Shown: positions 8,545-20,500 of the stretch, piece by piece | How the letters are laid out: each line of letters starts with the position of its first letter | How positions within the stretch are numbered: the stretch's first letter is position 1 | DNA from: Flavobacteriales bacterium UBA6057 | Lineage (GTDB): Bacteria; Bacteroidota; Bacteroidia; Flavobacteriales_G; Salibacteraceae | DNA length: 64,000 nt | Direction of reading: 5' to 3' | Assembly: GCA_002428995.1 (NCBI GenBank) | Contig: DIYJ01000002.1 | Span: forward strand, 1 to 64,000 | The notes under the pieces: generated by a model | What the model was told of the DNA's origin: nothing | Seen by the model: only the letters and a program-made list of their open reading frames with translations | Databases searched by the model: none | Program-made: the position numbers and the translations under genes

Positions 8545-11500
8545 CTAGTGCACAAACAGCTGCTTCGTAAAGACCTGCCCTTCGGTGCTGAGCTTCACGA
8601 AGTAGTATCCGGAAGAAACAGATTCGTTGATCTCCACATGAAAGCCTGAGACCGATGGAGTCACAGAAATGGCGACCGGCCGGCCGGTGAGGTCACGGAG
8701 CTCTATTACAGAGCGTTCAGATTCAAAGTCAAATCCTTTGAGTGCGATGTTGAAGAAGTCCTGTCCTACAGGGTTTGGCCATACATCAATGGAGGCATCG
8801 GCCACTTCTGCTGCATCGAACCAAACCTGTCGGGTTTCAGATAGGCTGCTGGCGCCATCAAAATCGACCTGCTTCAGGCGATAGTAGTTCCAGCCAGCGG
8901 AAGGCCCGTCATCCACTTGCTCATAGTTCAATATTTCAGTACTGGTTCCGGCTCCGTCAACGATAGCGATGACTTCAAAATCCTCACCGTTGGTCGAGCG
9001 CTGAACTTCAAAATAATCGTTGTCGGTTTCTGTGACCGTAGTCCATGAGACAAGAACAGACTGCTCGTCCTGCTTCTGAGCATCAAAACTGAGTAGCTCA
9101 ATTGGAAGCGGATTCAATGTGGCATTGGTGGACGCGAGGGTGAAGGGACTGAAGTTCTGAATGGCTGCGCTGCTCTGGACGGTTCCCTCAATCGTAGTTC
9201 CTGTGGTGGTGAAGTTGCCTTCATTTTTCCATTCCATATCCACATCGTCCCATCGCGCGACCAAAAGGCTGTCAGGGTCTCCAACGCCACCGCTGTTGGT
9301 GTCCCAGCTTAGGGTCACAAATACGGATGAGCTTCCGTTGTCGCGATCCATGATCCAGTATTCACGGGAGCTGATGTTGGCGATTGGGTTCTCACGAAGG
9401 CCACCATCGTAGATCGGCCAGGGGTTATCATCAAAGTAGGTGGCCGTGAAAATATCAGAGGCGGCAGAAGGCGCTGAGATGGCGCACAGTCGGTATTGTT
9501 CACCGTTGCCCACCGGGAAGATGAAGGCTTCGTTACCCACTTTCCGGAAAGGTCCGGTGGTGTGGCTTTCGTCAGAAGCATCACTCACGCCACCGTTGTC
9601 TGAAAGAATGAGCAGACTGTCAGAGACAGAGGCCAGAATGCCGTCAATGTAGCGAATGGAATCTGTTACGGTTACCTCTCCACCGGTGATCAGTTGAGGC
9701 ACAGTGCCAAAGGAGTTGTTGACCCACACGCGCTGATATTCAAAGAAGTCTGCACCGCCTGCATCGTTGGCGGGGATGATCTGCTGAACAGCAGAACCGT
9801 TCATCTCCAGCAGGGCATCATCGTTCATGTCCAGCGTTCCAAAGTTGTTTGGAGCCGTGCCCTGCACAAAGTTTCCTGCCAGCTCCAATTCGGCATTACC
9901 GTCAAAATTCAGCTCGAAGATGCCTTCACTGAGGATGCCCAGCATGTCGATGTCTCCATCCACATTGAGCAACGAAGTTTGATTGAAATCGAAGTTTACA
10001 ACGTCTGCGTTTTCCGTGTTGTCGATGTCGAAGTCTCCAAACACGTTGATCTGTGCACCTGTGCCTGCCGCAGCGTTCAGGCTGAAATTGATGTCGTCTC
10101 CAGCAGTTTTTGTCAGGTTCCAATCGCCATAAACGTTGAGCTGGGCAATGCCATCCAGGGTGCCTGTGATGTCATCGCCAATGGTCATGATCATGTTCAG
10201 CGATTCAGTATTGTAAGGACCTGCGCTCGGACCTACATTGAACTGGGCTGAGTCATTCAGATCAAACGTGAAGTCATTGACGTTCGTTGAAATGGAGTTG
10301 TCGTAGTTGATGGTTGCGCTACCTTGAATTGTAATGCTCGATTGGTTACTGGCCCGAACCACCAGGTCATCATTGTTATCGTTGGAATCCTCGTAATGGA
10401 GATCGAAGTCGTTGGAAACGTTGATGTCACCATTGTCGCTTACCAGAATTTCGCATTCATCACCATTGATCATATCCAATACCAGGTATGAGGTGTTCAA
10501 TTGTGCGTCATCTGCCGAGCCGGGGTTCTCCTGGTTGATGTCTATCTCGATGTTGTCACGTCCGTCATGGCTGATGAAGAGGCTGTCGGAAATGGTCATC
10601 ACCGCATCTCTGTCAATGCCGATTCGTGTCTCACCATTGTTGGCATCTGTTCCCTGATTGTCAATGATCAGATCTTGGCTTGTATTCCACTCAGAAGTGT
10701 TGTCCAGATCCAGTCGAATGCGACCATCACTTGTGGCAGGCATGGTAATGTTTACATCACCGGTGACGGATACCGTGAAATCATTCGTGAGGTCAAAATC
10801 AATGTTGTCACCTGATGATTGGGTCACGTTCAGATCTCCGCCCACATTGAAGTCGCCATTGCCCGTGAAGTCTGCATCAAAATCGTTGGCATTGGTGAAA
10901 ATGGCGTTGAAGTCACCCGCTACGTCAAAGGCTCCGTTGCCACCATGATTGAAGTCGAAGGTGGTATTGTTGGTAGTATTGATGTCGATGGAAACATCCC
11001 CGTTTACATCCATTCCAGACTCATCCTGAAGGTCGATCTGCAGGTTTTGATTGTTGTTGTTCTGATTGCATGTAACGGTAAAGTCATTGGCTACAATGAT
11101 GTCAGCGTCTTCATCCAGCTGGAAGCGCATCAGGTTGCCTGTATCCTTGCGAACGATGAAGTAATCTGCGGTAAGCTGTGCATCGGCTCCAGAACCTGCT
11201 GCGCTTTGATTCAAGTCGAAATAGATCGAGCCGTTGCGGCTGTTGAACCAGTCGATGCTATCGGTAATGGTGAAGGTGGCATCACCATCCATGAAGATTC
11301 CGCTGGTCACGTTGTTGTCACTATTTTGATTGATGTCCAGGTCCACAGCTGAGAAGGCTCCGGTACCCGCCATGTCAAACTGAATCTGATCTGAAGTGGC
11401 GTCCATATTGACCGTGAAGCGATCTGTGGTAGCAATCTGAGCGCTTCCGCTGATATCGAAATCGAAATTATCAGAGTTGGACATGGTGATGGTGAAATCG

Positions 11501-14500
11501 TCACCCAGGGTCATATTGGCACTGTTGTTTGCCAGCAGAAGAACGTTGTCGCCATCGTTCATATCGATGGTTACGTCACCCGCCACAATCAGATCTCCCG
11601 TGCCAGTGAAATCCCAGTCCATGTCATCACCCCCATCTACATCTGCATCCAAAATGCCGGCAATATCGATGTTGCCTGAGCTGCTGTGGAAGATGTCCAC
11701 ATTGTTGTCGTTGGGAGAGACATTCGACAGGATCATGTTCCCATTCACATCAATACCGGAAGCATCGGTCATGATGAAGGTGATGTCGCCACCATTGTCC
11801 AGATTGTCCGCATCGATGTTGAAGTCTGTGGCAATGTTGATGTCTGAATCGCCTCCGCCACGTACAAACATGTCGTCTGCGTTGTCAATGTCGAAGGTCA
11901 AAGAGTTCGCAGTCAACTGGGCGTGAGCCGCAGAACCATCTGTCGCTTGATTGAGGTAGAGGAAAAGGTCAGATTCAGTGGTCTGGTTCCAACGCAGACT
12001 ATCGGTAATGGTGATGGCCGCATCTTGATCGATGAAGATGCCGTTGTCGATGTTGTTTGTGTTGCTGTTGTTGGTGATGATCGCGTCCTGCGCGGCCAAT
12101 GTAGCTGTGCCCGCCATGTCAATCTGGGCTTGGTTGCCGTCCGAGTCGAGCGTGACAATGAAGCGATCGGTCACTGCGATTTGCGCGCTTCCGCTGATGT
12201 CGAAGTCATAGTTGTCAGAACCGGTGATGGTGGTGAACCAATCGTCACCAAAGGTCATGTTGGAGCTGCTGTTAGCGAATAGCTCCACATTGTCACCATT
12301 GTTCAGATCCATGGTCACATCTCCGGCAACAATGAGATCACCTGTTCCGGTCAGGTCAAAGTTGATATCGTCACCACCGTCTAAGTCCACATCCAGAATA
12401 CCGGCAATGTCGATGTTTCCCGCACTGGCGTGGAAGAGGTCTACATCGCTGTCACCGGATGAAACGTTGGACAGGATCATGTTACCGTTTACATCAATGG
12501 CCCCGTTGTCTGACATGGTGAATTCAATGTCTCCGCCCGTATCCAGGTTATCGGCATCAATGATGAAATTGGTGGTAACGGTGATGTCAGAATTGTCTCC
12601 ACCTCGAATCAGCACATCATCTGCGTTGTCGATGTCGATGGTCAGTGAGTTGACACTCAGTTGAGCATCAGCCGATGATCCGTCCACATTTTGATTCAGG
12701 TAAAACAGCACGGTCGATTCCGTGCTTTGAGTCCACAGCAAGCTGTCGTTGATGGTCACCGTGGCGTCCTGGTCAATGAAGAATCCATTGTTGATGCCGT
12801 TGGTGCTGCTGTTATTGGTAATGATGGCATCTTGTGCGGTCAGCGAGGCAGTGCCATCGAGGTCTACCTGGGCCTGATCTCCATCTGAATCAAGCGTAAC
12901 GATGAAGCGATCGGTCACAGCGATGGAATAGCTCCCGGTGATGTTCAGGTCGAAATTATCGGCTGTGGTAAGCGTGCTCTCCCAGTCATCACCAATGGTA
13001 GCTGTGCCACTGCCAGTGAAATCCATTTCGATATTGTCCGCGGTGCTCAGGTCCATCAGTAAGTCTCGACCTACGATGAGACCACCTGAACTTGTGTAGT
13101 CCAGGTCAATGTCATCACCCGTAACAACCAGATCCATGTCACGCGCTACATCCAGGTTACCGGAACCAAAGTTCTCCAGGTCGATGTCGTTGGAGTTGGT
13201 GGAGTTCACACTGACCAGTAAATCCTGATTGATGTCGATGCCGCCCTGATCTTCCAGCTCAATCTCCACATGGTTTTCGTTGATGAAGTTTGTGGCGGTG
13301 ATCGTGAAGTTGTTGGTGACTGTGATGTCTCCATCTTCATCCACCCGAATGAAGATGTCGTGCCCTTCGGTCTTGTCAAAGGTGATGGAGTTAGCCGCGA
13401 ACTGAGCGTGGTTTACGGAACCGGCAGCCGCCTGATTCAGATGCAGAAACAGCTCGCCCGCTTCGGTTTGTGTCCACAGCAAGCTGTCGGTGAAGGTGAC
13501 AGCAGCATCGTTGTCAAGGAAGAATCCATTGTCGCCTTCCGAAGTCGTGGTGCTGTCATTCACAATCATATCCACGGCCGTCATCGTAGCGTTGTTGTCC
13601 AGGTCGAACTGCACGATGCCATCGGCCTCGTCTTTGATGATTTCGATGCGATCGGTAACGGCAATTCCGGCTGTGGTGGTAAGGTCTGCATTGAAGGTTC
13701 CTCCATTGTTGAAGGTCACAAACCAATCATCACCCATGGTGTAATCACTGCCGGTCATCGTCATGAGGATGTCGTCCCCGTTGAGCACATCCATGAACAC
13801 ATCTCCACCGACAATGATATCTCCACCTCCGATGATGTCAATGTCCATGTCATCCCCGCCCAGGTCCAGGTCCATGATTCCTGCGATGTCCATGTTACCG
13901 CTTGAGTTGTGGACGATGTAGAGGTCGTTGTTGGCTCCTGATGAGGAGTTTGACATGAGCAGGCTGCCGTTGATGTCAATGCCAGACTGATCTTGCATGT
14001 CGATCTCCACATGTTCCCCGTTGTCCAGATTGTCGGCATCCAGGGTCATGTTGTTTGTGATGGTGATGTCTGCATCTTCATCCAATTCAATGATGAGGTC
14101 ATCGGCATTGTCGAGGTCTATGGTCAGAGAACCTACAGCCAATTGCGCGTCTGCTGAGGAACCGTTGACGGTCTGATTCAGGTAGATCAACACATTTCCT
14201 TCCGTGGGCTGAACCCAGTAAATGCTGTCTGTGATGGCCATGGCAGCATCGCTGTCGATGAAAATGCCGCTGTTTGACCCGCTGGTGTTGGTGTTTTGGT
14301 TAACAATGAAGTCGGTAGCTGTGAAGGTGGAAGTACCATCCATGTCCACCTGAATGGTGGTTGCGCTGCCATCATTCGTGACAATGAAACGATCGGTCAC
14401 CGCAATGGCCGAAGAGCTGAGAACGTTGAGGTCAAAGAGATCAGCATCCGTGAGGGTGTTGATCCAGTCGTCACCGATGGTAATGCCGGCACCATTGTTT

Positions 14501-17500
14501 ATGGTCATCTCCACATCATCCGCGGTGTTGAGGTCCCAGAGAACGTCAGTGCCAACGATCAAGTCTCCGGTGCCGGTGTAGTCCATGTCGATGTCGTCAC
14601 CCGTGAGATCCACATCCATGAAACCGGCTACATCCAGGTTTCCTGAACCTGAATTCCGAAGCTGTACATCGCTTGAATTCGCAGTATTCAGGCTGATGAT
14701 CAGGTTTCCATTGATGTCAATGCTTCCCTGATCCTGCTGCCCTATTTCCACATTGTTGTTCACCAGCATATCCGTAGCGGTGATGGTGAAATTGTTGGTT
14801 ACCGTGATGTCACCATCATCGTATACCCGCGTGCTGAGTTGTTCGCCATTGCCTTGAACCAGCGTGATGGAGCTGGCGGCTACCTGGGCGTCTGCACCGG
14901 AACCATCGGTTGCTTCGTTGAGGTGGAGTCGCAGACGTCCTGCATTGGGCTGCGTCCAAAACAAGCTGTCGGTAAGCGTGAGTGAAGCATCCGTATCCAG
15001 CCAGATACCGTTTTCTGTTGCAGCCGTATTGTCGTTCTGTACCACGATCATATCCACCGCAGACATGGAAGCGGTGCCGTCCATATCGTACTGCACGTAA
15101 CCCGAACCGGCATCGTTGTCGAACTCAATGCGATCGTTGATGGTGACGGTGGAAGTCCCAACAATGTTCGCGTCAAAGAGATCTGAGCCAGACATGTTGG
15201 TCAACCAGTCGTCTCCAACGGTGATGTCTCCTGAATTGAGGTTGAGCAGAATGTCATCCGCATTCAGCATATCCATCAACAGGTCCTGACCAGCGATCAT
15301 TGCTCCTCCACCGGTGATGTCAATGTCCATGTCGTCACCCGTCAGGTCAAGGTCAATGAATCCCGCTACGTCCAGGTCAGCTGTAGAGGAGCTGTTGATG
15401 AGCAGGTCATTGTTGCCACTGGAATTGCCGGAGATAATCAGGTTCCCATTGATGTCAATGCCTGAATCGTCATCCATGTCGATGGTGATGTGTTCGCCAT
15501 CGTCCAGGTTATCCGCATCCAGTGTCATGTTAGCAGCGATGGTGATGTCCGAATTCTGATTGGTGTTGATGGATAGATCGTTGGCATTATCCATGTCTAC
15601 CGTCATGGAATTGGCGCTTACCTGTGCATCGGTAGAGCCATCTTCACTGGCATTCAGAGTCATGAGAAACTGACCCTCAGTGGTTTGCACCCAGTAGAGG
15701 CTGTCTGCAATGGTCATCGCAGCGTTGCTGTCAAGGAGAATTGCACTTGCTGTTGCTTCGCTGTTGCTGTTTTGAGTCACGATGTAGTCTTCAGCACTGA
15801 AGGTGCTCGCATCCTCCATGTCCATTTGGAAGTAGGTGGAATTTGCATCGTTGGTGAAGACGAAGCGATCGTTCACCGAAATGGCCGCGCTGTTCCTGAC
15901 GTCAAGGTCAAAGAAGGTGGAATTGGTCATGTTGGTGATCCAATCGTCACCGATGGTAAAAGCAGCTGAATTTGTGAAAAGTGAGCTGAGGGCGTTGGCT
16001 GAACTCATGTCCATGAGCGCATCCCCGCCAACGATCAGATCGCCCGAACTGGTGTAGTCAATATCGATGTTGTTCCCCGTGAGATCCAGGTCCATGTCAC
16101 CGGCAATGTCCAGGTTTCCCGCACCGGTGTTGTTCATGTCAATGGTCGTGTTGTTGGTCGAATTCACATCCACAATGAGGTTCCCATTGATGTCTATGGC
16201 ACCGTTGTCCGTCAGGGAGAACTCCACATTGTTGTTGGTCGCGTAGGTGCCACCTGTGTGGCTGAAATTGTTCGTGACGGTAATGTCTCCGTGATCTCCT
16301 ACGCGGACACTTACAGCCTGTCCGTTGTCGTGTGAGATGGTTACGGAGTTCGCGGCAAATTGAGCATCAATGTTTCCGGTGCCGTCCACTGACTGATTAA
16401 GGTGCATTCGAAAGCGACCTCCACTCGGTTGGATCCAGTCCAGACTATCGGTGAGTGTAAAGGTCGACAGGTCGTCCAGCCAAATACCATTTTCGCTGTC
16501 TGAATCTGCCGTGCTGTCCCGCACGATCAAATCTACTGCGTCAAAGGTCGCTTGGTCGTCCAGGTCAAATTGCACAAATCCCTGATCTTCTCCCAGCCTT
16601 ACTTCAGCGCGATCTGTGATGTTGATGTCGGCCGTTCCGGTGGCGTCCATGTTGAAGTCATCGCTGGAGCGCAGATTGGTGAGCCAATCATCACCAACGG
16701 TGAGTGTCGAATTGGTGACGGTCAGCAATGCATCATCGGCATTGCTCATATCCATGAGCAGGTCACCACCGATCAAGACGCTTCCGCCTCCGGTAATGTC
16801 CACATCGAAATCATCACCGGATACATCCAGGTCAATGTCTCCTGCCACGTCCAAATTGCCGGTTCCAAAATGGTAGAGGTAAACGTCATTGTCACCGCTG
16901 GAGGAGTTGGAAAGAATCAGGTTTCCATTGATATCTGCGCCCGCGTCATTGGAAAGTCTGAATTCAACATGATCAGCTGAAACCAGGTTCTCGGCATCTA
17001 CGGTGAAATTATTGGTGATGGTGATGTCGCTGCCTTGTGAAAGGCGTGCCTGGAAGTTGTTGCCTCCGTCCTTGTCAACGGTGTAGGATGCCGCGGTAAA
17101 CTGCGCGTCTGCACCTGACCCGTCCACGGTTTGGTTGAGAAAGAGTCGGGTTAAGCCATCATTGGGTTGCACCCAGTATACGCTATCGGTAATGGTCATG
17201 GAGGCATCACTGTCGATGTAAATACCATTATCCTGATCTGTGGAAGACCCATTTTGAGTCACCATCACATCCACGGCTGTAAAGGTGGCGGAGTTGTCCA
17301 GGTCAATTTGCATGAAACCTCCACCCACGGAGTTGCCGAGTACAAAACGATCGGTAACAGCTACAGATGACGTGCTCGACACGTTCAGGTCGAAGTAATC
17401 GCTGCTTGTCCATGAGGTGATCCAGTCGTCACCCACTGAAAGCGTTCCTCCACCATTGATGTCGGTTGCGTAGTCATTGGCATCTGTTCCCGTTACGGTC

Positions 17501-20500
17501 AGGTCTGTGCCGATGATCCAGCCGCCCGATCCGGTCATGTCAATGTCCAGGTTCTCTCCGTTTGTGGTGATGTCCATGTTCTGCGCGACATCAAAGTTGC
17601 CGGAGGAGTTCAGGTTGAAATCGATGGTTCGGATGCTGTCTGTCGTGAAGTCGATGTCCACAAACCCATTCACATCAATGCCTGAAGCGCCATTCATAGT
17701 AAGCTCGAAGTTCTCGGTCAATGGATTGTCCATGTCCACGATCAGGTTGTTGGTGATGGTGATGTCCGCATCGTTGGAAAGCCTGATGTACAAGCCATTT
17801 TCTGAGTCCTTGTCTATAACCAGGTAGCCGGCAGAAATCTGGGCGTCCGCAGCAGAACCATCTGCTGCCTGATTCAGAAAAATGATGACCTGATCGTCAC
17901 CGGAGTCGGTGATTAAAATGCTGTCTGCTACGGTAAGTGAGGCATCATCATCCAGTTGAAACTGTGTCTCACCACTTTCTCCGTCTTCAGATGCGTTGGT
18001 CAGGATCATGTCTTGGCCGATGGTCATGGAAGAGGTTCCATTGAGGTCGTGACGAATGCGCTCGCTGGTGGCATCTGTAGAAACGGTGTAGTCACCGGCA
18101 ACGGCCAACACGCCTGCTCCGAATACATCGACATCGTAGAAGTCTCCGCTGCTGACGGTAGCGGTGTAGTTGCCACCCACACCCCAATAGGTGTCGGTCA
18201 TGTCAATGTCGATGTTGTCACCGGTAAGATTCAATACCACATTACCGGTCACATTCAGGGAATCGCTCGAGCTGAAGTTCATGTCCAGGTCGAGGTCAAC
18301 AGGCTGGTTGTCGACATCGAAGGTCAGGTCGCCACCGATGTTCACCCCAGCATCGTTCAGTATGGTGAAGTTGATGTTGTTGTTCAGGTCAATGTCATCG
18401 ACTTCAACATACATGTCGTTGGTCACTGTGAGGTCAGCATCCCGATAGATGAGAATCTGAACTTCATCTCCCTGGTCTTTCTGAATCACGAGGTAGCCTA
18501 CTGACATCTGGGCATCATCGCCAGCGCCATCAATGCCGGTGTTCATTTGAATCTGAGTCTGATCATCATCCGTGTCGTTGATGAACAGGCTGTCGCCAAC
18601 CGTCAGTGTAGCATCCTGGTCGAGGGTAATGCGCGTTTCGCCATCGTTACCATCCGTTGAGTTGTTGTTGATGATCAGGTCCTCTCCAACGGTGAAGGAG
18701 GCTGAATCCTCGTGGTCGAGGATAAAGCGCTGGCTGTTGGCATCGTTGGTAAAGGTGAAGTCACCTCCGATCGTAATACTGGCAGTATTGAACTGGAAAA
18801 TGTCAAAGGTGGCTGCATCTGTGAGTGTGCTGGTCCAGTTGCCGGCAACGTTTACCTGGGATGCGTTGGTGGTTGTGAGGCCAAAGAAGCCAGCTGTGTT
18901 CATGGAGTGGTCCCAGTTGCCGCCAACGTTCAGCTGACCGCTCGTCAAATCGGCATCAAAGTCGTCTCCGGTAATGCTCGTGGTCAGATCTCCGGCTACA
19001 TCGAAGGCTCCAGTGGACAGGATGTTGAAATCGATGTCTGCCTCCGTGTTGGTGGAGTTCATGGAAATGGATGCATTCCCATCAACATCGACACCCGAGT
19101 CGTCATTCAGGGCGATGTTTATTTCATCATTTGGCGCAGTCTGATCGGCTGTGATCAAGAGGTTGTTTGTCACGGAAATGTCGGAGTGGTCGAACATCCT
19201 TAAGAACAGGAAGTCGCAATTGTCCATGTCGATGACCAGATATGAACAGGAAATCTGAGCATCAGAGCCTGCGCCATCTGTGGTGACGTTCATGTCGAAG
19301 AACAGGTCTCCGTCCACGGGCTTGGTGATCACGATGGAGTCTGCCACGGCCCATTGTGCATCGCTGTCCATGAAGAAACCTGAGTTTCCATCGTCAACGT
19401 CACTGTTGTCGTTCCAATAAAAATCCTGACCGATGCTCAGCGTGGAGGTTCCGTCAAGGTCAAGAACAGGCAGGTTGCTGGTGGAAGAGTTGGTAAACGT
19501 GAAATCAGTGCCGACTGTGAGCATGCTCCCGCTGTTCAGCTCTATTTCGAAGAAGTGTGCATCCGTTTGCGTTACGGTGAAAGCGTTGGTGGTGTTGAAA
19601 GTGCTGTTGTCATTCAACTGGATGTACATGTCGTGGTCGTCCCCGTCAGAGTAGCTGGCAATGAAATTGTCGCAGGCGATGCCCGCGTTATCGTTCATGG
19701 TGAAGGCGATGTCGTCTCCGTCTCCACCTGAGTTGGTTCCATTGATGACGAAGTCACCCGATGCGATAATGTCTGCATCGTTGCTCAAGCGAATGAACAG
19801 GTCATCAATGGCAGCGCCTGACCAATTGATCACCATTGACCCGGTGCTGATCTGCGCATCATTTGCGCTTCCATCTGTGGTTTGGTTCAGGAACAGGAAT
19901 AAGTCACCATCATCGGTTTTGTCTATTCTAAACGAGTCGGATACAGTAATGGAAGCATCTTCATCAAGGTAAAAACCGGTGTCATCAGCATCATCCGTGC
20001 TGTTATCCGTCCAAAGCAGATCTTCTCCCACCGTGAAGGTGGAGGTTCCCTGCATGTCAATGATCGGGATGTCGCTGGACGTGCTGTTGGTGAAAATGAA
20101 GTCAGTCCCTACCGCCAGTCCACTGGCTCCGTTCATTTCGATTTCGAAAAATGTCGCGTCCGTTTGGGTAACGGTGAATGCGGCCGTTGTGGTGAACGTG
20201 GAGTTGTCATTCAGTTGAATGAAGAGGTCGTGCTGATTCGCATCCGTGTAGCTTGCTGAGAAGTTGGCACAGGAAATTCCAGCGTCATCGGTGAGGTCGA
20301 TGTTGATGTCATCTCCATCTCCTCCGGATGCCGTGCTGTTGATCACAAAGTAACCGGAAGTGATGATGTCTGCATCGTTGCTCAGGAAAAAGAACAAATC
20401 ATCTGTAGCGGTACCGGACCGGTTCACAACTAGCGAGGCGGCTGTGATGCGGGCGTCATTTGCGCTGCCGTCAGCGCTTTGGTTCAAGTAGAAAAACAAA

